Below, one piece after another: positions 52,194 through 62,052 of a stretch of DNA of 64,000 bases (positions within the stretch are counted from its first letter, which is position 1; the number at the start of each line of letters is the position of its first letter). A model generated the notes under the pieces. That model was not told the origin of the DNA and ran no database searches. It saw nothing but the letters and a program-made list of their open reading frames with translations. Both the position numbers and the translations under genes were made by a program. The stretch comes from Bog-950 sp964631835 (GTDB lineage: Bacteria > Bacteroidota > Bacteroidia > Chitinophagales > LD1), in NCBI GenBank assembly GCA_964631835.1, contig CAZWAD010000009.1, positions 62,001 to 126,000 of the forward strand. The letters are read 5' to 3'.

Positions 52194-55109
52194 ATGAAAA
52201 CCTTTACAAAACCTATCAAAACACTGTTACTAACAACTGCTGTATTAGTTATCGGCAGTAATGTTTTTGCAGTAAACAAACAGACTACCGGAGACGGCAA
52301 CTGGAGCAATCCAAGCATCTGGAGCCCAAGCGGTGTGCCCGATGCTTCTGATAAAGTGACTATCCGGGCTAACGATACCGTATATGTAGATGGCAATTAC
52401 ACCTGCGGAGACCTTGATGTGGGCGATGCCGGTTCTTATAATGCCGCGCTTATAGTTTCGGGGAGCAATAGCTTAACCATTACAGGGGTATTCAGAATGA
52501 ACCCGAATAACAGGTCGGTTACAACTACTTTGGATGCAGCTGCCGGAACCCTAAACATAACGGGAACTTTCCCTACCTGGTCAACCACTGGAACCAACAA
52601 AATATTAGTTGGAACAGGAGCAATAAATTTTACCCCTGCAGTAAGTATTACTTCATCAACAGCTCATCTGATTACATTTACAGGGGCAGGAACTATTACT
52701 TTTAACAGCGATTTTAGCGATACGCGCAACAAACTGACAACCTTTACCGGCTGCACAGTAAACTTTGGGGGCAACTATACCGCCACCACTACCGCAGCCA
52801 ACTGGTCTTCAAAAGGAAAAGCCGTATTTACCGGAACCGGAAGCACAGTAACTGCTAACAGCAATATTACCTTTAATGATATAGAAGTAGCTAGTGGCAA
52901 GTCGCTTACTTTCAGTTCATCGGGAGGGGGAACTATTACTGTAGGTGGTTCAATAACTTTTGCAAGCGGCTCTGCTTTCACCGTTAATAAAAACTTTCAG
53001 TTAAACGGTAGCTGGACGAATAACGGAACCACACTCGATGCCGGTGGGAAAAACATTACCCTTAACGGTTCTTCAGGTACCATCGGGGGGACAGCTTCCA
53101 CCACTTTTTATGACTTGACTATAGGTAAATCAGGCTCGGGAGCGACTACCGTAGCCTATACCTTAAACAGCGATGCAAGCTGCAATAGTTTAACTTTTGA
53201 CGGCAACACCATATCAAGAACCTTAAGCTTAGCATCGGGTAAAAGCTTAACCATAAGCGGAAACCTAGTCATAAATCAGCCTACAACAGCCTTTACGAAC
53301 TTGCTGGATGTGAGTGCCGGAACATGCACTGTTGGCGGGGACCTTACCTACTCCGGCACCTCAATTACAACCAGTAAAGTAGCCAAGGTAAATGTAACTA
53401 CCGGCTCGTTTACGGTTGCAGGAACTGTTAACTGGATGAGCAATTTAGTAACAGCAACCGAGGTACTGGCTGTTTCAACCGGAACGGTAACTTTCGGTTC
53501 TCCGGTTTCTATGCTTACCGGAAGCGGAACCATTCAAACCACCGGGGCAGCAACCATGAACTTCAACGGTACATCGGGTCCTTCGCTTACTTTTGGCGGT
53601 GCTGTAGCCCCGGTGTTTACCACTGCATCAGGCACTACTGTAAACTTTGCCAACGGCTATACCAACCTGGTTACTTCGCCTTCGTTTTCATCGGGAACTA
53701 ACATCAATACACTGAACGTTACCATTGACCCGGGAACCACCCTGACCAACAATGGAAACACCATAGTATATGGCGACCTCACTTCTTCATCAACTTCAAC
53801 CTTTGTTAATGCTGCCAATGCTACTTTGGAAGTAAGAGGCAATATTTCCAACAACGTTACTCTTACTGCCACAGCCAGCGGAAACACGGTAAAGTATAAC
53901 GGAACAAGTACCCAAACCATTAAACCCACTTCATACGTTAACTTAACGGTTGATAATTCAACCGGTGTGAGCACTTCCAGCGGAACTACCACGGTAAGCG
54001 GAACTCTTAACCTGACCAGCGGTATTATTACCACCACAACTTCTAATGTTTTAAAGATTACTTCAACCGGAAGCGTGTCGGGCGGCTCGGCAACAAGCTA
54101 TATAAACGGACCGGTTACCAAAGCCGGCAACACTGATTTTGTTTTTCCTACCGGAAAGAACGGAAAGTGGATGCGCGTTGGTATTTCGGGAATTGCTTCT
54201 GCCGCTACCGAAATTACTGCCGAGTATTTTTCAGGCGCTTACACCGATGTATCGAATTTAGATGCCAGCCTGGCTGAGGTAAGCGAAGCGGAGTACTGGG
54301 ATATAAGCCGCAGCGTAACCTCTGACCCTGTAAAGCTTAAATTTTACTGGGAAAACGCCACCAACAGCGAAATACTGAGCTGCAACAACCTCACCATTGC
54401 CCACTATACCGGTGGAAAATGGATTAACGAACCCGCTACGGTTACTCCCGGCTCTTCATGCTCGGCAGGAGGCAGCGGAAGTGTGGAAATGACCGGAACG
54501 GTTTCTACTTTCAGTCCCTTTGGCTTTGGCGGTGGAGGTGGTGGTGGTGCGCTTCCTGTAAAGTTGGTTTCTTTCGATGCTGAACCGGTTGAAAATACGG
54601 TTCATACAGAATGGATAACCGAACTGGAAATAAACAACTCGCATTTTATTGTGGAGCGCGGAACTGATGGAGTTGAGTTTGCAGCGCTGGCACGCATAGA
54701 GGGAAAAGGTAACAGCACGGTTATGCATAACTACGAATTTGTAGATAACAACCCTTTGAAAGGAACATCATACTACCGCCTGCGCCAGGTTGATTTTGAC
54801 GGAACCCAGTCTTACTCGCCTGTTTCGGCAGTAACCTTTAATGAGCCCCTTCAAAGCGCCTTTCATGTTTACCCGAACCCAACCGATAACGAACTGTTTT
54901 TGAATGTATCGAACCCTGCGGGCGAAGTACATGTTACCATTTATGATTTAACAGGGCGCAAAATGTTTGAGCAAATTTACCCGGTTACTAAAGATAAAAA
55001 GAACGAAACTATTACGGTTCAGGCTAAATACCTGCTGCCAACCGGTGCTTACCTGCTTTCGGCAACAACCAACGGTGCCGAATACCGCGAAAGAATGATT
55101 TTGAAATAA
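52194..55109 (+). CDS. Large T9SS-secreted beta-repeat protein
   Basis: A 971-residue protein with signal peptide ending GSNVFA. GDGNWSNPSIWSPSGVP opens a long region (about 30-650) of short Thr/Ser/Gly/Asn-rich beta repeats, with recurring patterns such as LNITGTF, TVNFANGY and SLTISGNL, like a beta-helix adhesin. Around residue 780 there is a run of seven glycines, then LPVKLVSFDAEPVENTVHTEW, a segment often seen before T9SS domains, and a C-terminal sorting domain (FHVYPNPTDNELFLNVSN, ending YRERMILK). Probably a surface or secreted adhesin; target unknown. Single-gene unit with a clear terminator. Confidence 0.9.
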   Translation: MKTFTKPIKTLLLTTAVLVIGSNVFAVNKQTTGDGNWSNPSIWSPSGVPDASDKVTIRANDTVYVDGNYTCGDLDVGDAGSYNAALIVSGSNSLTITGVFRMNPNNRSVTTTLDAAAGTLNITGTFPTWSTTGTNKILVGTGAINFTPAVSITSSTAHLITFTGAGTITFNSDFSDTRNKLTTFTGCTVNFGGNYTATTTAANWSSKGKAVFTGTGSTVTANSNITFNDIEVASGKSLTFSSSGGGTITVGGSITFASGSAFTVNKNFQLNGSWTNNGTTLDAGGKNITLNGSSGTIGGTASTTFYDLTIGKSGSGATTVAYTLNSDASCNSLTFDGNTISRTLSLASGKSLTISGNLVINQPTTAFTNLLDVSAGTCTVGGDLTYSGTSITTSKVAKVNVTTGSFTVAGTVNWMSNLVTATEVLAVSTGTVTFGSPVSMLTGSGTIQTTGAATMNFNGTSGPSLTFGGAVAPVFTTASGTTVNFANGYTNLVTSPSFSSGTNINTLNVTIDPGTTLTNNGNTIVYGDLTSSSTSTFVNAANATLEVRGNISNNVTLTATASGNTVKYNGTSTQTIKPTSYVNLTVDNSTGVSTSSGTTTVSGTLNLTSGIITTTTSNVLKITSTGSVSGGSATSYINGPVTKAGNTDFVFPTGKNGKWMRVGISGIASAATEITAEYFSGAYTDVSNLDASLAEVSEAEYWDISRSVTSDPVKLKFYWENATNSEILSCNNLTIAHYTGGKWINEPATVTPGSSCSAGGSGSVEMTGTVSTFSPFGFGGGGGGGALPVKLVSFDAEPVENTVHTEWITELEINNSHFIVERGTDGVEFAALARIEGKGNSTVMHNYEFVDNNPLKGTSYYRLRQVDFDGTQSYSPVSAVTFNEPLQSAFHVYPNPTDNELFLNVSNPAGEVHVTIYDLTGRKMFEQIYPVTKDKKNETITVQAKYLLPTGAYLLSATTNGAEYRERMILK

Positions 55110-55136
55110 ACACGACCATTCCATTCCATAAAAACA

Positions 55137-55166
55137 AAATGCCGCGCTCATATGCGGCATTTTTTG
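55137..55166 (+). terminator. Rho-independent terminator of the T9SS gene
   Basis: AAATGCCGC (55137-55145) pairs with GCGGCATTT (55154-55162), followed by more T residues (TTTTGTTTT). Starts 28 bases after the stop. Confidence 0.8.
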
Positions 55167-55378
55167 TTTTACTTACCACCGAACCCGGCAGTATTTCCAA
55201 CAGGGACCTCGCCAAAGAACAGAAGACCCTATCGGGACATAACCGTAACGTCCTCCATACTTGGTAAGTAGAGACGATGTGCGGACTAAAGTTTGAGCAC
55301 CGCCCCGAAAGCTATTAGAAAAGCCTCTGTTTTTCTCATTTTCCGATATCTGTGCTTAGCCAAACCATATGCTAATTG

Positions 55379-55386
55379 TATATTCG
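55379..55386 (+). promoter_or_regulatory. Possible -7 box of menG
   Basis: TATATTCG, 9 bases before the chosen menG ATG at 55396. It supports the downstream ATG over an earlier ATG at 55369. No -33 TTG found. Confidence 0.4.
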
Positions 55387-55395
55387 TACGCTTTT

Positions 55396-56145
55396 ATGAG
55401 TAAAGCAGTAACTCCATATAACGATACACGAAATAAGAAGGCACAGGTGGAAGAAATGTTTGACAACATTGCTCACAGCTATGACTTTCTCAACCATTTG
55501 TTTTCAATGGGAATTGACATTACCTGGAGAAAAGAGGCTGTGGAGTTCATCGGGACTATTCATCCGAAAAAAATTCTGGATGTAGCGAGCGGAACGGGTG
55601 ATTTTGCTTTTGAAACTCTTCATCTTAAACCAGAGAAAGTTATCGCATTTGATTTATCGGAAGCTATGCTTGGTTACGGAAAAGAGAAAGCCAATAAACT
55701 CAATGCCCAAAATATTATTGAATTTGTAAAAGGCGATTCAGAAAAAATACCGTTTGCTGACAACTCTTTTGATGCAATTACCGTTGGCTTTGGAATAAGG
55801 AACTTTGAAAATCTTGAAACCGGATTAAAAGAAATGTTTCGGGTGCTTCGTTTGGGTGGGAAGGTCGCTATACTTGAAGCATCCATGCCAGGCAACACAA
55901 TAATCAGGGCATTTTACAGTTTATACTTTGGAAAAATTGTTCCTTTAATTGGCGGGGTGTTTTCCAGGGATAGCAGAGCATACAGTTACCTTCCTGAAAG
56001 TGTAAAAGCTTTTCCGCAGGGTTTTGAGTTGGTAAAGATTTTGGAGGATATTGGCTTTCGGAACGTGAAATGGCAACCGCTCACTTTTGGTGTTTGCGGA
56101 TTTTATATGATGGAGAAACCCCTGAATCTACTAGAGAATACTTAA
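55396..56145 (+). CDS. menG: Demethylmenaquinone methyltransferase
   Basis: Methylates demethylmenaquinone, the last step of menaquinone synthesis (MenG/UbiE family). The 249-residue protein has VEEMFDNIAHSYDFLNHLFS, motif I ILDVASGTGDFAFE, the family signature YGKEKANKL further on, and FGIRNFENLETGLKEMFRVL. The product is inferred as menaquinone because Bacteroidota usually lack ubiquinone. Followed 7 bases later by porT, a pairing I recall as frequent in Bacteroidota. Confidence 0.95.
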   Translation: MSKAVTPYNDTRNKKAQVEEMFDNIAHSYDFLNHLFSMGIDITWRKEAVEFIGTIHPKKILDVASGTGDFAFETLHLKPEKVIAFDLSEAMLGYGKEKANKLNAQNIIEFVKGDSEKIPFADNSFDAITVGFGIRNFENLETGLKEMFRVLRLGGKVAILEASMPGNTIIRAFYSLYFGKIVPLIGGVFSRDSRAYSYLPESVKAFPQGFELVKILEDIGFRNVKWQPLTFGVCGFYMMEKPLNLLENT

Positions 56146-56152
56146 ATAGAAA

Positions 56153-56833
56153 ATGAGAAAATTACTTGCCGTACTTTTTTTTCTGCTGATTGCCCGAGTA
56201 AGTCAGGCGCAGTTTAATGTTCACGAATTGGGGAGAAAAGATGTGTACTTTGGGATTGCTCTTGGTGTGAATGTGGGTGATTTTAAGGTTTATCATCCTA
56301 AGCGCGTTCCTCAGAACGATTCTATACGGACAGTTATTCCAAAATTAGGACCGGGCTTTAACCTCGGTATTATCTGCAATTACCAGTTCCATAAGTATTT
56401 CGATTTACGGTTTATTCCCACACTTTCTTTTTCTGACAAGAATATTCAATACGAAGATTTAGACCATAATATCATCAAGAAGAGCATCTCGTCCATATAT
56501 CTTGATTTCCCGCTGCTGCTTCGGTTTAAGTCGGAGCCGATTAAAGATTTCAGAGTGTATGTAATTGCAGGTGTCCGTTACGACTATGATTTAGCGTCTA
56601 ATGTCAAAGCTCGAAAAGCTGAAGACATTATAAAACTGAACAACCATGATGTGGCTGCGGAATATGGTATCGGGTTTATGATTTACTTCCCTTATTTTAT
56701 ACTGTCACCGGAGTTTAAAATGAGCCACGGGGTAATTAATGTTCATGCTCCTACACCCGGCTTGATTTATTCGCGCACAATAGAGCGCATGTACTCGCGC
56801 ACATTTACGCTTACCCTGAATCTGGAAGGTTAA
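56153..56833 (+). CDS. porT: PorT, T9SS outer-membrane component
   Basis: A 226-residue protein with signal peptide ending VSQAQ, then an outer-membrane beta-barrel: alternating aromatic strands such as LDFPLLLRFKSEPIKDFRVYVIAG (in part) and FYFP-like segments, ending in SRTFTLTLNLEG. Size, barrel pattern and position right after menG match PorT/SprT, needed for secretion of proteins with the C-terminal domains seen on two proteins in this window. Identity rests on context and pattern. Its stop codon abuts the stop of dnaG (TTAATTAA across 56830-56837). Confidence 0.85.
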   Translation: MRKLLAVLFFLLIARVSQAQFNVHELGRKDVYFGIALGVNVGDFKVYHPKRVPQNDSIRTVIPKLGPGFNLGIICNYQFHKYFDLRFIPTLSFSDKNIQYEDLDHNIIKKSISSIYLDFPLLLRFKSEPIKDFRVYVIAGVRYDYDLASNVKARKAEDIIKLNNHDVAAEYGIGFMIYFPYFILSPEFKMSHGVINVHAPTPGLIYSRTIERMYSRTFTLTLNLEG

Positions 56834-58789
56834 TTAAGTAACCGGTCGGTAAATGACATTGCCTACGGTTTGGGCAAATTCTTTTTTTTGCTCTAACAAA
56901 AGCCTGTGAAGCTTCATAAGCCGGGCTAACTCTACCTCGTCTGTAATTTCCTTCAGAAGTTTTTCAATCTTCTTCAATTCAGTGATATTCTTAATCTGCT
57001 TTAAGCGGATACATGACGACTGTATGTCTTTAATAAAAAGCGATTTCCTATCTGGTACAACAATTTTGTATTTCTGCCACCAATTATCGCTGAGTGAGTA
57101 AGGCTGTGAAAGAATGTTTATGGCAGCGGAAGAAATTTTTTTGTCATCGTTGGTGGTAAAGAACTTTTCATCGTGAACATTTCCCTGTAAGAACTCTCTC
57201 TTTACCAGTTGGTAAATGGCATTGTATTCGGGCGTTTCAATATCTATTCCTTCCAAATCATCAAGTACAAAAGCCGTAACGGTATTCGCTTCACTTTCCA
57301 GATCCAATGTCCACGTTCCGAACTCCATCAGAATTCGGATGATGTCTTTCTCTACCACATCAATTCCGGATTTCAGTTCATTGAATTGTTCACGGTGAAT
57401 AGCCTGGCTTAATTTTTCTTCAGCAATTACATCTTGTTTCTCATCTGCCTTTACGCCAGTATTTTGTTCGTCTTTCAGTTTTCTTCTGCGCAGCTTGTTT
57501 ATTTCTGTAATGATGATTTGCTCGCTCATGTCAAACTGTTGGCTGCTTTCTTTGGCATAAACCGACCGTAGAATTACATCAGGAATCTTTGCAATAGATT
57601 CAATGATGTCGCGAATGAGCTGCGCCTTTTTAATCGGGTCTTTCTTTGCTTCGCCAGCTAGGAGCGTGGTCTGGAAAGAAATCAAGTCCTTCTTGTTTGC
57701 CTGAACAAAAAAGTTGAAAGCATCGGCTCCTGTTTTTCGTACATAGGAATCCGGATCTTCCGAATCGGGAAGAATCACTATGCGCACATTCATTCCTTCC
57801 TCAAGAATTAAGTCGGTTCCCCGCATAGCAGCCTTAATACCGGCTGCATCGCCATCGTACAAAATAGTGATGTTCTTTGTAATCCGTTTAATAAGACGAA
57901 TCTGGTCTTGTGTAAGCGAAGTGCCAGATGAAGCTACTACATTTTCAATTCCTGTCTGATGAAGCGAAATGACATCAGTATAGCCTTCCACCAAATAACA
58001 CTCATCTTTCTTCCTGATATCATTCTTTGCAAAGTATGCTCCGTAAAGAATTTTACTTTTCAGGTAAACTTCGCTTTCAGGAGTGTTGACATACTTGGGT
58101 GTCTTTTCATCCTTCACCATAACGCGGCCACCAAAACCAATCACCTTGCCGGTCATATTATGAATGGGAAACATCACCCGGTTACGGAAGAAATCAATGG
58201 TGCTGTTTTCTTTGGATGATGTGAGTCCTGCTTTTTTCAGAACATCAAGTTGAAATCCTTCTTTTAAAGCATGTCTTGTAAAGACATCGAACCCTTCGGG
58301 TGCAAATCCTAATTGGAATTTCTCAATAGTGTGGCTTAGGAATCCACGTTCCTTGAAATAGGCTAAACCGATTTTGCCGTTTTCATTGTGCAGCATGTAA
58401 TCGGTAAAAAATTTTTGCGCGGCTGAATTGGCAATATGAATACTTTCAACCAGGTTGTGCTGCTCCAGTTCTTTCTGCTTGTCTTCGGCACTTACTTTCT
58501 CTTCTTCAATTTCGATGCTGTATTTCTTAGCAAGGTATCGAAGAGCATCCGGGTAAGAGAGTTGCTGGTAGTCAATTAAGAACTGGACAGGTCCGCCTGC
58601 TTTACCACAGCCAAAACATTTATAAATGTTTCGTGCAGGATTTACATTGAACGAAGGTGTTTTTTCGTTGTGAAAAGGACAAAGACCAAGCAAATTAGCC
58701 CCGCGCTTTTTGAGTGTGACAAATTCGCCCACTACATCCTCAACACGGGCATCCTCATTTATCCTTTGTATGGTAGTTTTAGAAATCAT
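56834..58789 (-). CDS. dnaG: DNA primase
   Basis: Synthesises RNA primers for replication. The 651-residue protein has the CHC2 zinc finger (Cys37, His40, Cys58, Cys61), the catalytic core with FGGRVM and the TOPRIM domain (YLVEGYTDVISLHQTG with the catalytic Glu, then YDGDAAGIKAAMRG with the DxD metal site). The C-terminal part, from about 440, is the helicase-binding region and is divergent as usual. Length is standard. Convergent with porT with no gap. Confidence 0.96.
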   Translation of the reverse strand: MISKTTIQRINEDARVEDVVGEFVTLKKRGANLLGLCPFHNEKTPSFNVNPARNIYKCFGCGKAGGPVQFLIDYQQLSYPDALRYLAKKYSIEIEEEKVSAEDKQKELEQHNLVESIHIANSAAQKFFTDYMLHNENGKIGLAYFKERGFLSHTIEKFQLGFAPEGFDVFTRHALKEGFQLDVLKKAGLTSSKENSTIDFFRNRVMFPIHNMTGKVIGFGGRVMVKDEKTPKYVNTPESEVYLKSKILYGAYFAKNDIRKKDECYLVEGYTDVISLHQTGIENVVASSGTSLTQDQIRLIKRITKNITILYDGDAAGIKAAMRGTDLILEEGMNVRIVILPDSEDPDSYVRKTGADAFNFFVQANKKDLISFQTTLLAGEAKKDPIKKAQLIRDIIESIAKIPDVILRSVYAKESSQQFDMSEQIIITEINKLRRRKLKDEQNTGVKADEKQDVIAEEKLSQAIHREQFNELKSGIDVVEKDIIRILMEFGTWTLDLESEANTVTAFVLDDLEGIDIETPEYNAIYQLVKREFLQGNVHDEKFFTTNDDKKISSAAINILSQPYSLSDNWWQKYKIVVPDRKSLFIKDIQSSCIRLKQIKNITELKKIEKLLKEITDEVELARLMKLHRLLLEQKKEFAQTVGNVIYRPVT

Positions 58790-58800
58790 TTAAAGGGAAA

Positions 58801-58808
58801 CGAATTTA
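58801..58808 (-). promoter_or_regulatory. Possible -7 box of dnaG
   Basis: TAAATTCG on the minus strand, 11 bases before the ATG. A T-rich stretch sits at -33 but no TTG. Confidence 0.4.
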
Positions 58809-59034
58809 TAAGTTTCGGTTGAGTTTAGGAAAAAGGTATAACTATGTTTTACTTCCCACTTGTGCTATTTTATACAGCTTGGTTCCAGTTCAACCAAAAC
58901 CACACGGTTTTACTTTCAGATACTACCAATCATTAACACGGCCACCTCCTCACCTTTTCTATTACAAACCCTCCCTCAAATTCCTACATTTGCCGGCTTT
59001 AATTTAAAATACAAGTAACTCCTTACCTATAAGT

Positions 59035-59922
59035 ATGTATTACAACGACAAAACCATTATTTATCTTGATGGCAATTTCATCAGAGCCACCGAAGCATCT
59101 AGCGACCTTTACAGTCAGACACTTCATTACGGGTACGGTGTTTTCGAGGGCATTCGTGCCTATAAAACAGCTAATGGAACAAAAATGTTTAAAGGCAAAG
59201 AGCATTACGAGCGCCTTCACCGCTCGGCTCAGCTCCTTAACATACCACTCAAGTATTCTGTTCAGGAAATGGAAAATGATACTTATGAATTACTGCGCCA
59301 AAACAATTTTGAAAATGCTTACATACGTCCAATAGTCATTTGTACTCCCAACATGAGCCTCTCCCACCCTAAAGGCACTTCGCTGATTATAGAAGCTTGG
59401 GATTGGGCGGCTTACCTGGGCGACAAGCGTTTAGACGTCATGATTTCTCCCTTCTGCCGTCCTCATCCCCGATCCACAAAGGTGGAAGCCAAAGTTTGCG
59501 GACATTACGTAAACTCTATTCTCGCAACCTCTGATGCAAAGGACAAAGGTTTTGACGAAGCAATCCTTCTGGATAGTGATGGATTTTTAGCTGAAGGTCC
59601 CGGTTCAAATCTTTTTTTCGAAAAAGAAGGAGTCCTATACACACCACAACTCGGAAATATTCTTCCGGGAATAACGCGCGATACTTTGATTGACATTTGC
59701 AGCGAATTATCCATTCCCGTTGAACAAGGTCTTTACAATCAGGAAGCATTACTGAATGCCGATGGAGCTTTTCTCTGCGGCACAGGTGCCGAAATAGTAG
59801 GTCTTAACTCAATAAACAAAAAACCTTTTGCAAAAGAGTGGAACAATACTTTCGGTTACACCTTGCAGAAAGCTTATAAGAATTTGGTGGTAGGTTTAGA
59901 ATACAAATCGGTAGTAGCATAA
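59035..59922 (+). CDS. ilvE: Branched-chain amino acid aminotransferase
   Basis: Fold-type IV PLP enzyme for the last step of Val, Leu and Ile synthesis. The 295-residue protein has LHYGYGVFEGIRAY, the likely PLP lysine at 153 (EAKVCGHYVNS), and FDEAILLDSDGFLAEGPGSN, the family signature. Followed by ilvD, with an insertion-like repeat in the 129-base gap. The acetolactate synthase and reductoisomerase genes are not in the window. Confidence 0.93.
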   Translation: MYYNDKTIIYLDGNFIRATEASSDLYSQTLHYGYGVFEGIRAYKTANGTKMFKGKEHYERLHRSAQLLNIPLKYSVQEMENDTYELLRQNNFENAYIRPIVICTPNMSLSHPKGTSLIIEAWDWAAYLGDKRLDVMISPFCRPHPRSTKVEAKVCGHYVNSILATSDAKDKGFDEAILLDSDGFLAEGPGSNLFFEKEGVLYTPQLGNILPGITRDTLIDICSELSIPVEQGLYNQEALLNADGAFLCGTGAEIVGLNSINKKPFAKEWNNTFGYTLQKAYKNLVVGLEYKSVVA

Positions 59923-59931
59923 TACGGAAAC

Positions 59932-60015
59932 ATGTCATTCTGGATGGTGGCTCATTGAAGTGAAGGCTCTTGTCTTTGGGAAAAATACAAGATGCCTCCT
60001 CACTCGACATGACAA
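59932..60015. repeat. Possible REP/MITE-like element between ilvE and ilvD
   Basis: TGTCAT (59933-59938) and ATGACA (60009-60014) are terminal inverted repeats of an 80-base segment. GTCATTCTGGATGG at one end and CTCGACATGAC at the other resemble the short intergenic repeats seen in many Bacteroidota genomes. The evidence is the inverted ends plus memory. Confidence 0.4.
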
Positions 60016-60051
60016 ATCACCCTGCTTATCTCCAAAAAATACATAAAGAAC

Positions 60052-61731
60052 TTGGAACTCAACAAATACAGCAAAACAATCACCCAGGACGACACTCAGC
60101 CTGCCGCACAGGCTATGCTATATGGTATTGGCTTAACAGATGAAGATTTAAAGAAACCACAAATAGGAATCGTAAGTACCGGTTACGAAGGGAACACCTG
60201 CAACATGCACCTGAACGACTTGGCCAAACGGGTAAAGGCGGGTGTGCAGCAGGCAGATTTAGTTGGTCTTATCTTTAATACAATTGGAGTCAGCGATGGA
60301 ATTTCCAACGGCACAGATGGCATGCGTTACTCTCTTGTTTCCCGCGAAATCATTGCCGATTCTATTGAAGCTGTTGTCGGTGCCCATTATTACGATGGAA
60401 TTATTGCCATGGTTGGCTGCGATAAAAACATGCCCGGCTCTGTTATGGCTATGGGTCGCCTCAACCGTCCTTCTATTATGGTTTACGGAGGAACTATTCA
60501 CTCAGGTAAGTACAAAGGCGAATCGCTCAACATAGTTTCCGCTTTTGAAGCGCTTGGTAAAAAACTCAATAACAATATTTCCGAGGAAGATTTCCGCGGT
60601 ATTATCCGCAACTCCTGCCCAGGTGCAGGCGCCTGCGGAGGAATGTACACTGCAAATACTATGGCTTCTGCCATTGAAGCCCTTGGAATGAGTTTGCCTT
60701 ACTCTTCCTCCAACCCTGCACTGAGCAACGAAAAACAAAATGAATGTATAGAAGCCGGTAAAGTAATTCGGGTTTTGTTAGAAGAAAACATTCTTCCCGC
60801 ACACATCATGACGTTCAAAGCATTTGAAAATGCAATTACAATGGTTATGGCGCTTGGCGGTTCAACCAACGCAGTCATGCATTTAATTGCTATGGCAAAA
60901 ACTGTTGGCGTAAAAATAACTCTCGAAGACTTTCAGCGCATCAGCGATAAAACACCAGTCCTTGCTGATTTAAAACCTAGCGGGCTATACATGATGGAAG
61001 ATCTCCATTACGTTGGAGGTGTGCCCGCTGTAATGAAGTACTTACTTCAAAATAATTTCCTCCATGGCGATTGCCTGACTGTTACAGGTAAAACAATTGA
61101 AGAAAACCTTAAAGCACTTCCCTCTTTAAAAGCAGGACAGCAAGTTATTTTCGCAAAAGAAAAACCCGTAAAAGCCACCGGTCACATTCAAATCCTCTAT
61201 GGTAACCTCGCCAAAGAAGGAAGCGTTGCCAAACTCACCGGTCAGGAAGGCGATTTCTTCGAAGGCCCTGCCCGTGTTTACGATGATGAGCATGCGGTCA
61301 TTACCGGAATTCAGAACAAGGAAATAAAATCCGGTGAAGTAGTTGTTATTCGTTACTGCGGACCCAAAGGCGGACCCGGAATGCCCGAAATGCTCAAGCC
61401 CACTTCAGCAATAATTGGCGCAGGACTTGGAAGCAGTGTTGCTCTCATTACTGATGGGAGATTCTCCGGTGGTACTCACGGCTTCGTGGTCGGCCACATT
61501 ACCCCCGAAGCCGTAGATGGCGGCAACATTGCGCTTGTTAAGAATGGCGACATCATTGCCATTGACGGAGTTAAAAAAACAATAATTCTGAAAGTAACCG
61601 ATGAAGAACTTGCCAAAAGGAAAAAAGAATGGAAACAACCGGCACTCAAAGCTAACTGCGGAGTGTTGTACAAATACGCAAAAAGCGTAACCTCAGCTTC
61701 GCAAGGCTGCGTTACTGATTCCCCGTCTTAG
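60052..61731 (+). CDS. ilvD: Dihydroxy-acid dehydratase
   Basis: Dehydrates dihydroxy acids in Val and Ile synthesis, with an iron-sulfur cluster. The 559-residue protein has GYEGNTCNMHLNDLA, GCDKNMPGSVMA and SCPGAGACGGMYTANTM, which carry the cluster cysteines, plus ITDGRFSGGTHGFVVGH. The start is a TTG at 60052 (reads LELNKYSKTITQDD, initiated as Met); no ATG or GTG gives the expected N terminus and the next Met is at residue 22, inside conserved sequence. A rare start may limit its expression. Confidence 0.95.
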   Translation: MELNKYSKTITQDDTQPAAQAMLYGIGLTDEDLKKPQIGIVSTGYEGNTCNMHLNDLAKRVKAGVQQADLVGLIFNTIGVSDGISNGTDGMRYSLVSREIIADSIEAVVGAHYYDGIIAMVGCDKNMPGSVMAMGRLNRPSIMVYGGTIHSGKYKGESLNIVSAFEALGKKLNNNISEEDFRGIIRNSCPGAGACGGMYTANTMASAIEALGMSLPYSSSNPALSNEKQNECIEAGKVIRVLLEENILPAHIMTFKAFENAITMVMALGGSTNAVMHLIAMAKTVGVKITLEDFQRISDKTPVLADLKPSGLYMMEDLHYVGGVPAVMKYLLQNNFLHGDCLTVTGKTIEENLKALPSLKAGQQVIFAKEKPVKATGHIQILYGNLAKEGSVAKLTGQEGDFFEGPARVYDDEHAVITGIQNKEIKSGEVVVIRYCGPKGGPGMPEMLKPTSAIIGAGLGSSVALITDGRFSGGTHGFVVGHITPEAVDGGNIALVKNGDIIAIDGVKKTIILKVTDEELAKRKKEWKQPALKANCGVLYKYAKSVTSASQGCVTDSPS

Positions 61732-62052
61732 TTTATTACGCACTTCTCCTACCCTAATTTCACAACTCTGCCCTTTCTATGTCATGCACTCCATGACATT
61801 TCGGGAACTCCCCATGCTCTTAATTTTAGTCAGGCAGTTTTACGTTGTTCATCAGTGCTCTTGCGAAGAGCAGGAAATAAGCTTATCTTAGTCGCATGAT
61901 TTGGCGAAACAACTTCCGGAGTTATTTTTTTTATGTGTTTAAAACATGCGGGTGATTGTTTTGCCAATCGAAATTGTAAAGCAAAAGTCCCGCCCTTAAA
62001 GCGGGACTTTTGCTTTATGAAACGAACAGGTAAACGGATAATAAGATAAAAT
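61732..62052. other. Intergenic region with a perfect 16-bp hairpin
   Basis: No gene. A long perfect stem pairs AAAGCAAAAGTCCCGC (61978-61993) with GCGGGACTTTTGCTTT (62001-62016) around a 7-base loop. The stem itself ends in T-rich sequence on both strands, so it may be a bidirectional terminator, although it lies 246 bases after ilvD and 36 bases before pheA. A second small hairpin, GCTCTT/AAGAGC, is at 61857-61871. Confidence 0.6.
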
